In this document: positions 49,356 through 58,981 of the stretch, in pieces
Position numbering within the stretch: the stretch's first letter is position 1
Layout: the number at the start of each line of letters is the position of its first letter
Source of the DNA: Streptomyces kurssanovii
GTDB taxonomy: Bacteria; Actinomycetota; Actinomycetes; Streptomycetales; Streptomycetaceae
Assembly (NCBI RefSeq): GCF_014649695.1
Contig: NZ_BMTN01000021.1
Location: 1-64,000, forward strand
Length of the DNA stretch: 64,000 bases
Direction of reading: 5' to 3'
Notes under the pieces: generated by a model
The model's input: only the letters and a program-made list of their open reading frames with translations
Database searches by the model: none
What the model was told of the DNA's origin: nothing
Translations under genes and position numbers: made by a program

Positions 49356-50855
49356 ATGCTGCACACCTCCCGGCGCCGTCTGCGTGCCGCCCTGCTGGCC
49401 GCCGCCTCGGCCACCCTCGTCGCCGCCACCCTGCCGTCGCCGGAACCGCTCGGTATCGGGGACCGGCTCTTCTCTGAGCTGGGCAATCCCGGCTACGACG
49501 TACTCGAGTACGACATCTCCCTCACCTACGAGGGCCGCAACGACAAGCCGCTCGACGCCGTCACGAAGATCGACGCCTGGTCGACCCGCAGGCTCGACCG
49601 CGTCAATCTCGACTTCACCCACGGTGAGGTCCGCTCGGTGATGGTGAACGACACCCCGGCCGACTTCGCGGGCGCAGGGGAGGACCTCGTCATCGACCCG
49701 CCCGCGACCGTCCCCGAGGGGTCGCGGATGCAGATCACGGTGACCCACACGAGTGATCCGCGCGGACCCAAGAACGCCGGCGGCTGGGTGCGTACCGGCG
49801 ACGGCCTGGCGATGGCAAACCAGGCGGACGCCGCCCACCGGGTCTTCCCCTCCAACGACCATCCCTCCGACAAGGCGTACTTCACCTTCCGGGTCACCGC
49901 GCCGCGGGACATCACCGTGGTGGCCAACGGGCGCCGCGTCGCCAGGGCATCGACAGACAAGCAGACCTCATGGGTCTACCGCACCGGTCACCCCATGGCC
50001 ACCGAGCTGGCCCAGGTCTCGCTCGGCCGCTCGGCGGTCGTCGAGCGGCAGGGCCCGCACGGTCTTCCCCTGCGCGACGTCGTGCCCGCCGCTGACCGCG
50101 AGGAGCTGGAGCGCTGGCTGAAGAAGACGCCGGACCACCTGAAGTGGATGGAGGAGAAGGTCGGCCGCTACCCCTTCGAGACGTACGGCGTGCTGGTCGC
50201 CGACGCCGACACGGGCTTCCAGCTGGAGACGCAGACCCTGTCGCTGTTCGAGCGCTCCCTCTTCACTTCGGACGCCTTCCCCGAGTGGTACGTCGACTCG
50301 ATCATGGTCCACGAACTGGCCCACCAGTGGTTCGGCAACAGCGTCTCGCCGCGCACCTGGTCCGACCTGTGGCTGAACGAGGGACACGCCAGCTGGTACG
50401 AGGCGCTGTACGCGCAGGAGAAGGCCGAGATGCCGCTGAAGACCCGGATGCGTGAGGCCTACGCGCGCTCCGACGCCTGGCGGGCCGCCGGCGGGCCGCC
50501 CGCCGCGCCCGCCGCCCCCGCCCCCGGCCAGAAACTGAGTCTCTTCCGGCCCGTCGTGTACGACGGCAGCGCGCTGGTCCTCTACGCGCTGCGGCAGGAG
50601 ATCGGCACGGCAGCCTTCGAGCGCCTGGAGCGGCGATGGGTCACGGAGCACCGGGACGCCGCCGCGACCACAGAGGACTTCACTCGGCTCGCGTCGGCCG
50701 TCGCGGGACGTGACCTGTCGGCGTTCTTCCAGGCGTGGCTGTACGGCAAGAAGACCCCGCCGATGCCGGGGCACCCGGAGTGGCGGAGCCAGGCCGCGGA
50801 GGACACTCGGGCGAATGCCGCCGGGGTGGTGCGCGGGCCGTTGAAATCGGGGTGA
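49356..50855 (+). CDS. Secreted M1-family metallopeptidase
   Basis: A 499-residue zinc aminopeptidase-like protein. A basic start and hydrophobic stretch (about 5-28) form a signal peptide or anchor. The M1 N-terminal beta domain is followed by the catalytic site HELAHQW (H319, E320, H323) and the third zinc ligand E342 in LNEGHASW. The GAMEN exopeptidase motif is not clear (FQLETQTLSLF instead), which is common in Streptomyces secreted M1 members. An Ala/Pro-rich loop (AAGGPPAAPAAPAPG) interrupts the C-terminal helical domain. Confidence 0.9.
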   Translation: MLHTSRRRLRAALLAAASATLVAATLPSPEPLGIGDRLFSELGNPGYDVLEYDISLTYEGRNDKPLDAVTKIDAWSTRRLDRVNLDFTHGEVRSVMVNDTPADFAGAGEDLVIDPPATVPEGSRMQITVTHTSDPRGPKNAGGWVRTGDGLAMANQADAAHRVFPSNDHPSDKAYFTFRVTAPRDITVVANGRRVARASTDKQTSWVYRTGHPMATELAQVSLGRSAVVERQGPHGLPLRDVVPAADREELERWLKKTPDHLKWMEEKVGRYPFETYGVLVADADTGFQLETQTLSLFERSLFTSDAFPEWYVDSIMVHELAHQWFGNSVSPRTWSDLWLNEGHASWYEALYAQEKAEMPLKTRMREAYARSDAWRAAGGPPAAPAAPAPGQKLSLFRPVVYDGSALVLYALRQEIGTAAFERLERRWVTEHRDAAATTEDFTRLASAVAGRDLSAFFQAWLYGKKTPPMPGHPEWRSQAAEDTRANAAGVVRGPLKSG

Positions 50856-51013
50856 CGCTCCGGGTGCGCCCGTGCGACCATCGGCAGGTCGGCGGCGCGG
50901 CCGGGACGGGGATGCCACAGGGAATCTTCCGGGACCGTCACGCGTTGTCACGTATAACCGAGCACTCCGGCGGTCGTCCGTCGGGAGGGCTCCCACATCG
51001 ACGTAAGGATCCA

Positions 51014-52504
51014 ATGACCTCCTCTTCATCCACTTCCCAGGAACAGCAGAGCTTGGCTGAGACGCGCACCGAGAGCCTTCGGGCCGATGCCCTGATGGAA
51101 GAGGACGTCGCCTGGAGCTACGAGATCGACACCGAGCGGGACGGCGACCAGTTCGACCGCTCCGAGCGTGCGGCGCTGCGGCGTGTGGCGGGCCTTTCCA
51201 CAGAGCTCGAAGACGTCACAGAGGTCGAGTACCGGCAGCTGCGCCTCGAGCGCGTCGTGCTGGTCGGTGTCTGGACCACAGGGTCCATGCAGGACGCCGA
51301 GAACTCCCTCGCGGAGCTGGCGGCCCTGGCGGAGACGGCCGGCGCGCTGGTCCTCGACGGCGTCATCCAGCGCCGTGACAAGCCGGACCCGGCCACGTAC
51401 ATCGGTTCGGGCAAGGCACAGGAGCTGCGGGACATCGTCCTCGAGTCCGGTGCCGACACCGTCGTCTGCGACGGTGAGCTCAGCCCCGGCCAGCTGATCC
51501 AGCTCGAAGACGTCGTCAAGGTCAAGGTGGTCGACCGGACCGCCCTGATCCTCGACATCTTCGCCCAGCACGCCAAGTCCCGAGAGGGTAAGGCGCAGGT
51601 CGCGCTGGCGCAGATGCAGTACATGCTGCCCAGGCTCCGAGGCTGGGGTCAGTCGCTCTCCCGGCAGATGGGTGGCGGCGGCGGTGGCGGCATGGCCACG
51701 CGTGGTCCCGGTGAGACCAAGATCGAGACGGACCGGCGACGGATCCGCGAGAAGATGGCGAAGATGCGCCGTGAGATCGCGGAGATGAAGACGGGACGTG
51801 ACGTCAAGCGTCAGGAGCGCCGCCGCAACCGCGTGCCTTCCGTCGCCATCGCCGGTTACACCAACGCCGGCAAGTCGTCCCTGCTCAACCGCCTCACCGG
51901 CGCCGGAGTCCTGGTGGAGAACGCCCTGTTCGCCACGCTGGACCCGACCGTCCGACGGGCCGAGACGCCGAGCGGCAGGGGTTACACCCTGGCCGACACG
52001 GTCGGCTTTGTACGGCACCTTCCGCACCACCTTGTCGAGGCGTTCCGTTCCACGATGGAGGAGGTCGGGGACTCCGACCTGATCCTGCACGTGGTCGACG
52101 GATCGCATCCGGCACCGGAGGAGCAGCTGGCAGCTGTGCGTGAGGTGATCCGCGATGTGGGTGCGGTCGACGTTCCCGAGATCGTGGTGATCAACAAGGC
52201 GGACGCGGCGGATCCGCTGGTGCTGCAGCGGCTGCTGCGCATCGAGCGGCATGCGATCGCGGTGTCGGCGCGGACCGGCGCGGGCATGGCCGAGCTGGTG
52301 CGGCTGATCGACGACGAACTGCCGAGGCCGAAGATCGAGATCGAGGCGCTCGTGCCCTACACCGAGGGCGGGCTCGTCTCGCGGGTGCACGCCGACGGCG
52401 AGGTGCTCTCCGAGGAACACACCACGGAAGGCACCCTGCTGAAGGCGCTGGTGCACGAGGAGCTGGCAGCGGCCCTGTCTCCGTTCCTGCCTGCCGCGCA
52501 CTGA
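51014..52504 (+). CDS. hflX: Ribosome-associated GTPase HflX
   Basis: A 496-residue GTPase that splits stalled or stressed 70S ribosomes. The N-terminal HflX domain with PDPATYIGSGKAQEL and RTALILDIFAQHAKSREGKAQVALAQ (shown in part), a glycine loop (GGGGGG), a long helical linker, and the G domain with GYTNAGKSSL (about 281-290), DTVGF, NKAD and SARTG. ATG 51014 follows AAGGA; a charged ~40-residue N-terminal extension precedes the conserved part. The open frame to 50735 overlaps the peptidase gene and is not used. Confidence 0.95.
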   Translation: MTSSSSTSQEQQSLAETRTESLRADALMEEDVAWSYEIDTERDGDQFDRSERAALRRVAGLSTELEDVTEVEYRQLRLERVVLVGVWTTGSMQDAENSLAELAALAETAGALVLDGVIQRRDKPDPATYIGSGKAQELRDIVLESGADTVVCDGELSPGQLIQLEDVVKVKVVDRTALILDIFAQHAKSREGKAQVALAQMQYMLPRLRGWGQSLSRQMGGGGGGGMATRGPGETKIETDRRRIREKMAKMRREIAEMKTGRDVKRQERRRNRVPSVAIAGYTNAGKSSLLNRLTGAGVLVENALFATLDPTVRRAETPSGRGYTLADTVGFVRHLPHHLVEAFRSTMEEVGDSDLILHVVDGSHPAPEEQLAAVREVIRDVGAVDVPEIVVINKADAADPLVLQRLLRIERHAIAVSARTGAGMAELVRLIDDELPRPKIEIEALVPYTEGGLVSRVHADGEVLSEEHTTEGTLLKALVHEELAAALSPFLPAAH

Positions 52505-52541
52505 TCCGGCCCTGACATACGGGACGACCGCTCCCGGACAT

Positions 52542-52580
52542 GCAGGAAGGCCCGCCCCTCGACGGGGCGGGCCTTCCTGC
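52542..52580. terminator. Bidirectional terminator, hflX / protease
   Basis: A perfect 17-bp stem (GCAGGAAGGCCCGCCCC and complement) around loop TCGAC, 37 nt after the hflX stop and 43 nt beyond the convergent protease stop. It serves both genes. Confidence 0.9.
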
Positions 52581-52623
52581 GCCGCGGAGGTCTCCCTGAC
52601 CGCGCGGGGATCGGTCCTGCCGG

Positions 52624-53793
52624 CTACTGGCCGGCGAACTTCTCGCTCATCATCGCGTAGAGCTGCTGTGCGTCCTGGTCCAGTCGCGGACCGGCCAGCC
52701 AGCCCGAAGTCACCGGGCCGATCGAGGTGTTGGACACCAGCGCGAGCTTGCCGTCGGGCTGCTCCGCGAACCAGCCGCCACCGGAGGAACCACCCGTCAT
52801 GCTGCAGCCGATCCGCCACATCGTCGGTGTGCCGGGGGCGATGGAAAGCCGTCCGGGGCGGTCCACGCACTTGTGCATGAGAGCCCCGTCGTACGGCGGG
52901 GCGGCCGGGTAGCCCCAGGCGCCCATGGCGCTGATGCCCTTGGCCTCGGGGGCGTCGAAGTCGATGTCGAGGGCGACGCCCACCGTCTCCTCGAGGGACT
53001 TGGTGCCCTTCTCCGGCTTCACGTGCATCACGGCGTAGTCGTACGGGGCACCCGTGCCGCCCGTGGGGCCGCCCTCATCGATCCATCCGGCGGAGGTCGC
53101 GACCCAGTCGGCCCAGTAGACGCCGTACGGCGCGACCTCGTGCGGCTGCGCGCTCTCCAGTGCGGCGGGCGACTTGCCCTGGTCGTTGTACGCGGGGACG
53201 AAGGCGATGTTGCGGTACCAGCCGCCCGCCTGGCCGGCGTGGACACAGTGGCCCGCGGTCCACACCATGTTGGACTTCCCGGGGTTCTTCGGGTCCTTGA
53301 CGACGGTCGCGGAACAGACCATCGAGCCCTCGGGGGCATCGAAGAACACCTTGCCGACCGGGGCGGCGTTCTTGTGGTACGGCTTCTTCTCGGGCTCGGC
53401 CTGTACGGGGCGCGGCTCCGGGTCGGTCACGTCCTGGTCACCGGAGATGTCGCCGGCCGCCATGGTCTTGGCGGGCGCCTTGGCCGTCGTCATCCGCTCG
53501 GGCTTCCACAGGCCCTCGATTACCGGGTTGACGAAGTCCTTGGCCTCACGCAGCCACTTGTCCTTGTCCCAGTTCTTCCACTCGCCGTTCTTCCACTTGT
53601 CCAGGTCGACACCCTGCTGCTTGAGCTTGTCGGCCAGGTCCGCGGGGAGCGCGGCACCGCCGTTGTCCGCGGCGGAGCCGGTTGCGGCCGGCTTGTCGGC
53701 CGAGTTGTCCTCGGTCGGGCCGCAGGCGGTCGCCGTCAGCGCAAGGGCCGAGACAAGCCCGGCCGCGGCCAGCAACGGACGTATGGATCGCAT
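52624..53793 (-). CDS. Trypsin-like serine protease lipoprotein (copy 1)
   Basis: A 389-residue exported protease. A lipobox signal peptide LTATAC (Cys24) is followed by a disordered spacer, a Trp/Lys-rich motif (LDKWKNGEWKNWDKDKW, about 58-75), a Pro/Glu linker, and a chymotrypsin-fold domain (about 140-389). Triad: H182 (TAGHC), D252 (YDYAVMHV), S337 in GGSSGGGW, where the usual GDSGG Asp is Ser. Cysteines near the His suggest disulfides. It is one of a tandem pair; the downstream copy is at 54108-55283. Confidence 0.88.
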   Translation of the reverse strand: MRSIRPLLAAAGLVSALALTATACGPTEDNSADKPAATGSAADNGGAALPADLADKLKQQGVDLDKWKNGEWKNWDKDKWLREAKDFVNPVIEGLWKPERMTTAKAPAKTMAAGDISGDQDVTDPEPRPVQAEPEKKPYHKNAAPVGKVFFDAPEGSMVCSATVVKDPKNPGKSNMVWTAGHCVHAGQAGGWYRNIAFVPAYNDQGKSPAALESAQPHEVAPYGVYWADWVATSAGWIDEGGPTGGTGAPYDYAVMHVKPEKGTKSLEETVGVALDIDFDAPEAKGISAMGAWGYPAAPPYDGALMHKCVDRPGRLSIAPGTPTMWRIGCSMTGGSSGGGWFAEQPDGKLALVSNTSIGPVTSGWLAGPRLDQDAQQLYAMMSEKFAGQ

Positions 53794-54107
53794 GGAAACG
53801 ATTCCCCCTGAATGCTTCGAATCTTCGACATGTGCGGGAAGTGCTCGCACCGGGTGCCGCGACGCACACCGATACGGCGGCGCCGGAGCTGGTTGCCATG
53901 AGCGTGTCATGGAAAAAGGCGGCCTCCGGGGCCGCCTCGGGGTGCGGCACCACTCTAGGCCGGTGCGCGGCCGATCAACCGGGCGGGAGCCCCAACTGCA
54001 CGGAGTCTCCACGAGGATGAAGAACCACGAGGTGAACAGGGGCCCGGCCGTACGGCCGGACCCCTGCCCGCGTGAGTGCGTCCGGGCACTTACGTGCCCG
54101 GATTCTC

Positions 54108-55283
54108 CTACTGGCCCTCGAACTTCTTGCTGACCGCCTTGTAGACGCCCTCGGCCTCCTTGCCGAGGCGCGGACCGGCCAGCCAGCCGGCCGTCACCGG
54201 GCCGATCGACGTGTTCGAGACAAGAGCGGGCTTGCCGTCCTGGCCCTGTGCGACCCAGCCACCGCCGGACGAACCGCCGGTCATGGTGCAGCCGATGCGG
54301 TACATCGTCGGCTCCTCGGCCCTGAGCGACAGCCGGCCGGGCTTGTCGGCGCACTGGAAGAGCTTCTGGCCGTCGTAGGGCGGGGCCGCCGGGTAGCCGG
54401 TGGCGGTCATGTTGTCGATCTTCGGCACCGCGGGGGCGTTGAAGTCGACCGGCAGGGCCGCACCGACCGTCTCCTCGAGGGACTTGCCGGTGCTGCCCTT
54501 CTCCGGGGTCACGTGGATGACGGCGAAGTCGTACGCAGCGCCCTGGCCGCCGGTCGCTGCGCCCTGGGAGATCCACTGGTCGGAGGTCTGCGCCCAGTCA
54601 CCCCACCAGACCCCGTAGGGAGCGATCTCTTCCTTGGGCGCCTTCTCCAGCTCCGCAGTCTCCTTCGCCCCGTCGTTGTACGAGGGGACGAAGGCGATGT
54701 TGCGGTACCAGCCGCCGCTCTTGCCGGCGTGCACGCAGTGTCCTGCGGTCCACACCATGTTGGACTTGCCGGGGTTCGCCGGGTCCTTCACTACGGTCGC
54801 GGAACACACCATCGAGCCCTGCGGGCCGTCGAAGAAGACCTTGCCGGCCTCGGCGGCGCTCGCGTGGTACGGGGCCTTCACGGCCTGGGCGTCGACCGGG
54901 GCAGGAGTGGGGTCGGTGACACCCTCGTCGCCGGAGATGTCGTTGTCGACCGGCTTCTCTGGCGGCTGCTCGGCGTCGCGCATCCGGTCGGGGTCCCAGA
55001 GGTCTTCGATGATCGGGTTGACGAAGTCCTGGGCCTCACGCAGCCACTTGTCCTTGTCCCAGTTCTTCCACTCGCCGTTCTTCCACTTGTCCAGGTCGAT
55101 CCCGCGCTCCTTGAGGCGGTCCTTGAGATCGTCCGGAATAGTGATCTTGTCGTCGGTCGGCTGCTCGGCCGACGCGCTCGGCTTGTCGCCGGCGTTGTCC
55201 TCGGTCGGGCCGCACGCGGTGGCGGCCAGCGCGAGCACTGCGGCCATGGAGGCCACTGCCAGCGTCGGGCGAATGGGTCGCAT
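54108..55283 (-). CDS. Trypsin-like serine protease lipoprotein (copy 2)
   Basis: A 391-residue paralogue of the neighbouring protease with the same layout: lipobox LAATAC (Cys24), spacer, the identical LDKWKNGEWKNWDKDKW motif, linker, and a trypsin-like domain with H182, D252 (YDFAVIHV) and S339 (GGSSGGGW). It differs mainly in the spacer and in the surface loops. Both are transcribed leftwards with 314 nt between them, suggesting separate expression. Substrate and cellular role are unknown; both are expected at the cell surface. Confidence 0.88.
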   Translation of the reverse strand: MRPIRPTLAVASMAAVLALAATACGPTEDNAGDKPSASAEQPTDDKITIPDDLKDRLKERGIDLDKWKNGEWKNWDKDKWLREAQDFVNPIIEDLWDPDRMRDAEQPPEKPVDNDISGDEGVTDPTPAPVDAQAVKAPYHASAAEAGKVFFDGPQGSMVCSATVVKDPANPGKSNMVWTAGHCVHAGKSGGWYRNIAFVPSYNDGAKETAELEKAPKEEIAPYGVWWGDWAQTSDQWISQGAATGGQGAAYDFAVIHVTPEKGSTGKSLEETVGAALPVDFNAPAVPKIDNMTATGYPAAPPYDGQKLFQCADKPGRLSLRAEEPTMYRIGCTMTGGSSGGGWVAQGQDGKPALVSNTSIGPVTAGWLAGPRLGKEAEGVYKAVSKKFEGQ

Positions 55284-55605
55284 CTCTTGATCCCCCTGGG
55301 ACTTCGGTGCTGCTGATCTGAACTGTCGGAATTGTCACGGAACTTCTGGCACGAGTAAGCTCCCGCCCGCCGCAGTGGAGTCCGCTGCCGGAAGGCGCCC
55401 CCCACTATGCCGGTGCCGATGGGGACGGCGTGCGGCAGGTCCACGGTTCCGGCACCGCAAGGATCTTCCGATCGGCCGTGATCCCCGGCTCCCCGCGTCG
55501 TTGGTACGTGCGGGGGACACAAGGACAGCCTTCAGCGCCGGTGCGCCGCGCAGGAGTGCCGTACCGATGTGCAACGCAACTGTGACAGCCGGAGGATCAA
55601 CAGCC
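55284..55605. other. Intergenic region between protease copy 2 and the NIS locus
   Basis: A 322-nt gene-free divergent region. I see no iron box (TTAGGTTAGGCTAACCTAA type), no strong promoter in either direction and only weak inverted repeats (GGTGCCG near 55414 with CGGCACC near 55461). GGAGG at 55591 is the ribosome site of the aminotransferase gene. Its frame is open well upstream, including an ATG at 55567, but without conserved coding character. Confidence 0.6.
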
Positions 55606-56982
55606 GTGGCCGTGACCGAACCTGCACCGGTGGCGCCGACCTCGACCCATGAGGGGATTCTGCGCAGGCAGTCACTCCGCGAGTCGGCGGCCCGCACCTA
55701 TGCGCGCTCATTGCCCATCGTGCCGGTACGGGCCAGGGGTCTGACGATCGAGGGCGCCGACGGCCGGCGGTACCTCGACTGCCTCTCCGGTGCGGGCACC
55801 CTGGCGCTCGGGCACAACCACCCTGTCGTCCTCGAGGCGATCAAAAAGGTCATCGACTCGGGCGCCCCACTGCACGTGCTCGACCTCGCCACCCCCGTCA
55901 AGGACGCGTTCACCACAGAACTGTTCGCCACCCTGCCGAGGGCGCTGGCAGAGGACGCGCGCATCCAGTTCTGCGGACCCGCCGGCACGGACGCCGTCGA
56001 AGCCGCTCTCAAACTCGTCAGGACGGCGACCGGCCGCAGCGGCCTCCTTGCCTTCACCGGCGCCTACCACGGCATGACGGCAGGCGCGCTCGAAGCATCG
56101 GGGGGCGCTACCGACGTGAGGGTCACCCGGCTGCCTTTCCCGCACGACTACCGGTGCCCCTTCGGGATCGGCGGCGAGCGTGGTGCGGAACTCGCCGCCC
56201 GATGGACGGAAAGCCTGCTCGACGACCCCAAGAGCGGTGTCCCCGAGCCTGCCGGCATGATCCTCGAGCCCGTGCAGGGGGAGGGCGGAGTGATCCCGGC
56301 GCCCGACGAGTGGCTGCGCAGGATGCGCGCCATCACGGCCGACCGCTCCATTCCGCTGATCGCCGACGAAGTGCAGACCGGCGTGGGGCGCACCGGCACC
56401 TTCTGGGGCGTCGAGCACAGCGGAATCGTGCCGGACGTGATGGTGCTGTCCAAAGCCATCGGGGGGTCCCTCCCGCTGGCCGTCGTCGTATACCGCTCCG
56501 GGCTCGACGTCTGGCGGCCCGGGGCCCACGCCGGGACGTTCCGCGGCAATCAGCTCGCCATGGCGGCCGGTGCGGCGACCCTCGCCCATGTGCGCGAGAA
56601 CCGCCTCGCCGAGCGCGCCGCGACGCTCGGCGCGCGCATGCTGGCGAGTCTCCAGGGGCTCGCCGCGGCCCACCCCTGCATCGGCGACGTACGGGGCAGG
56701 GGCCTCATGATCGGCGTCGAACTGGTCGACGCCGGCTCCGCGGCACCGGACGCTCTGGTACCGCCTCCCTCGCCCCGGCTCGCGGCCGCCGTGCAGCAGG
56801 AGTGTCTGCACCGCGGCCTGATCGTCGAACTGGGCGGACGTCATGCCGGTGTCGTACGCCTGCTCCCTCCTCTCACCCTGACCGACGAGCAGGCAGTGGC
56901 CGTCCTGGACCGTTTCGCCGACGCCCTGGCCGCCGCAGAGCGCTCCACGCAACGCCGCACCGACAACAGGCAGTCGCACTGA
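55606..56982 (+). CDS. Diaminobutyrate-2-oxoglutarate-type aminotransferase
   Basis: A 458-residue class III PLP aminotransferase. The PLP lysine K283 lies in LSKAIGG; GPAGTDAVEAALKL, AYHGMT, EPVQGEGGV and DEVQTGVGRTG are the class III signature segments. Its closest recognisable relatives are the 2,4-diaminobutyrate transaminases found in siderophore and ectoine pathways, which make diaminobutyrate from aspartate semialdehyde and glutamate. GTG 55606 has GGAGG 10 nt upstream; ATG 55567 is an alternative. It leads the NIS locus: NIS synthetase 1 follows after 29 nt. No diaminobutyrate decarboxylase is linked. Confidence 0.85.
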   Translation: MAVTEPAPVAPTSTHEGILRRQSLRESAARTYARSLPIVPVRARGLTIEGADGRRYLDCLSGAGTLALGHNHPVVLEAIKKVIDSGAPLHVLDLATPVKDAFTTELFATLPRALAEDARIQFCGPAGTDAVEAALKLVRTATGRSGLLAFTGAYHGMTAGALEASGGATDVRVTRLPFPHDYRCPFGIGGERGAELAARWTESLLDDPKSGVPEPAGMILEPVQGEGGVIPAPDEWLRRMRAITADRSIPLIADEVQTGVGRTGTFWGVEHSGIVPDVMVLSKAIGGSLPLAVVVYRSGLDVWRPGAHAGTFRGNQLAMAAGAATLAHVRENRLAERAATLGARMLASLQGLAAAHPCIGDVRGRGLMIGVELVDAGSAAPDALVPPPSPRLAAAVQQECLHRGLIVELGGRHAGVVRLLPPLTLTDEQAVAVLDRFADALAAAERSTQRRTDNRQSH

Positions 56983-57011
56983 ACCCGGACAACGTCACAA
57001 GGAAGCCCTCC

Positions 57012-58940
57012 GTGAACCCCACACCCGCACCCGATGCGCCCGAGTCCCCCGACGGCCCCACCGGCCACCACCGCAGCCAGGCCGGCGTGAGCGGCCCGCT
57101 CACCATGGAAGCAGCGACGGTGCCGCGCCAGGCCGGGCGGCACGACGAGCAGCGCAGCGGGGCGACAGCCGGCACCCCGCATGCCCGTGTGCCGGAGTCC
57201 GCCGCCCACCCGGACGTGGAGCAGGACCCCCTCGACGACCCCGATCCGCGCCGCGCCGCGGACACGGCGACTGTGGAGAACCTGCTTCGCTGCTGGGTGC
57301 GGGAGATCGGCCTGCCACGGCCCGAGGGAGACGTACTGCGCGTCCCTCTCGACGCCAGCGGCACCGCGCTACTGGTCCCCGTCCGCTACTGGTCGGCCAC
57401 CGGATGGCACCGCTTCGGTGCGCCCACGCTGCAGGGCAGTCCGCACGAGGCCACTCGGGCCGACGCCGTGACCGTCGCCGCGTTGCTCGGCCGCGAAGCC
57501 GGCCATGGCGAAGGCACGGACCTCGTGGGCCGCGTCGCCGACTCCGTCCGCCGCACGACCGACTTCATCGCCGAACGGCGTGCCCGCCCCGCTGCCCCGC
57601 CCGAGGCGGACCTGTTCCTCACCGCCGAACAGTCGTTGCTGCTCGGCCACCCGCTCCATCCGACTCCAAAGAGCCGTGAAGGACTCTCGGAGGCCGAAGC
57701 ACAGCGCTACTCGCCCGAGTTGTACGGCTCCTTCCCGCTGCACTGGATGGCAGTCGACCGTTCCCTCCTCGCCACCGAATCCGCCTGGACCGAGCAGGGC
57801 CGCACGGTCACGGCCGACCAGCTGACCGCCCGGCTGGCGGGAGATCTTCCGCTCCCCGGCAACACGGCCGCCCTGCCCCTCCACCCATGGCAGGCTCAGG
57901 ACCTCGTGCAACGCCCCGCGGTGGCGGCCCTCCTGGACGCGGGCCTGCTCCACGACCTCGGTCCCCGCGGTGACGTCTGGTATCCCACCTCCTCCGTCCG
58001 CACCGTGCACCGCCCGGGTGCGCCCGCCATGCTCAAACTCTCCCTCGGTCTGCGCATCACCAACTCGCGGAGAGAGAACCTCCGCAAGGAACTCCACCGC
58101 GGTGTCGAGGTGCACCGACTGCTCCGCGCCGGCCTCGCCGAACAGTGGCGGGCCGCGCACCCGGGATTCGACATCGTGCGCGACCCGGCCTGGCTGGCCG
58201 TCGACGCGTCCGGGGCCGAACCCGTGCAAGGGCTCGACGTGATGATCCGTCACAACCCTTTCGGCCCCGGGGACGACGCGGTCTGTGTAGCGGCGCTGAC
58301 CACTCCCCGGCCGTGGCCCGGGCGGGTGGGCATGCGGTCACGCCTCGCCACCGTCGTCGAGCGGCTCGCGGCCCACACCGGGCGGCCCGTCACGGCAGTG
58401 GCCGCCGAGTGGTTCCTTCGCTACCTCGACCACGTCGTGCGGCCGGTGCTGTGGCTGGACGCCACCGCGGGCATCGCGCTGGAGGCGCATCAACAGAACA
58501 CGCTCGTCCTGCTCGACCCCCACGGCTGGCCGACCGGAGGCCGCTACCGCGACAACCAGGGCTACTACTTCCGCGAGTCGCACCGCGAGCGGCTCGCCGC
58601 CCGTCTCCCCGGGATCGGAACCCACAGCGACACCTTCGTGTCCGACGAGGTCACCGACGAACGCTTCGCCTATTACCTCGGGATCAACAACGTGCTGGGG
58701 CTGATCGGAGCCTTCGGAGCCCAGCGCCTCGCGGACGAACGCGTCCTCCTCGCCGCCTTCCGCCAGTTCCTCACCTCTTCCGTGGGCATGGGATCACCGC
58801 TGCCCGGCCATCTGCTGGAGACGCCCACCCTCCGCTGCAAGGCCAACCTGCTCACCCGGCTCCACGGGCTCGACGAACTCGTCGGCCCGGTCGACACCCA
58901 GTCCGTCTACGTCACCGTCACCAACCCTCTCCGATCTTGA
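57012..58940 (+). CDS. IucA/IucC-family NIS siderophore synthetase (first)
   Basis: A 642-residue NRPS-independent siderophore synthetase, which adenylates a carboxylate (often citrate) and couples it to an amine or alcohol. Family motifs are clear: GHPLHPTPKSREG (nucleotide-binding), YSPELYG, LPLHPWQ, SSVRTVHRPG and LKLSLGLRITNSRRE, EAHQQNTLVLLD. The HPxHPxxKsRxG form resembles type A synthetases. The first ~75 residues are a disordered Pro/Ala/Asp-rich extension. GTG 57012 has AGGAAG about 7 nt upstream. It sits between the aminotransferase and the acyltransferase. Confidence 0.9.
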   Translation: MNPTPAPDAPESPDGPTGHHRSQAGVSGPLTMEAATVPRQAGRHDEQRSGATAGTPHARVPESAAHPDVEQDPLDDPDPRRAADTATVENLLRCWVREIGLPRPEGDVLRVPLDASGTALLVPVRYWSATGWHRFGAPTLQGSPHEATRADAVTVAALLGREAGHGEGTDLVGRVADSVRRTTDFIAERRARPAAPPEADLFLTAEQSLLLGHPLHPTPKSREGLSEAEAQRYSPELYGSFPLHWMAVDRSLLATESAWTEQGRTVTADQLTARLAGDLPLPGNTAALPLHPWQAQDLVQRPAVAALLDAGLLHDLGPRGDVWYPTSSVRTVHRPGAPAMLKLSLGLRITNSRRENLRKELHRGVEVHRLLRAGLAEQWRAAHPGFDIVRDPAWLAVDASGAEPVQGLDVMIRHNPFGPGDDAVCVAALTTPRPWPGRVGMRSRLATVVERLAAHTGRPVTAVAAEWFLRYLDHVVRPVLWLDATAGIALEAHQQNTLVLLDPHGWPTGGRYRDNQGYYFRESHRERLAARLPGIGTHSDTFVSDEVTDERFAYYLGINNVLGLIGAFGAQRLADERVLLAAFRQFLTSSVGMGSPLPGHLLETPTLRCKANLLTRLHGLDELVGPVDTQSVYVTVTNPLRS

Positions 58941-58981
58941 GGCACCACGAACCGACCGAACCGCGAGAGGAGAGCGCCGCA

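Noticed and set aside
50930-50960. TATAAC at 50953 as the hflX promoter
   Set aside because: No acceptable -35 at the right distance; not reported as a feature.
55375-55605. Longer aminotransferase start (ATG 55567 or earlier)
   Set aside because: GGAGG at 55591 lies between it and GTG 55606 and fits the latter; the upstream residues are not conserved family sequence. ATG 55567 remains possible.
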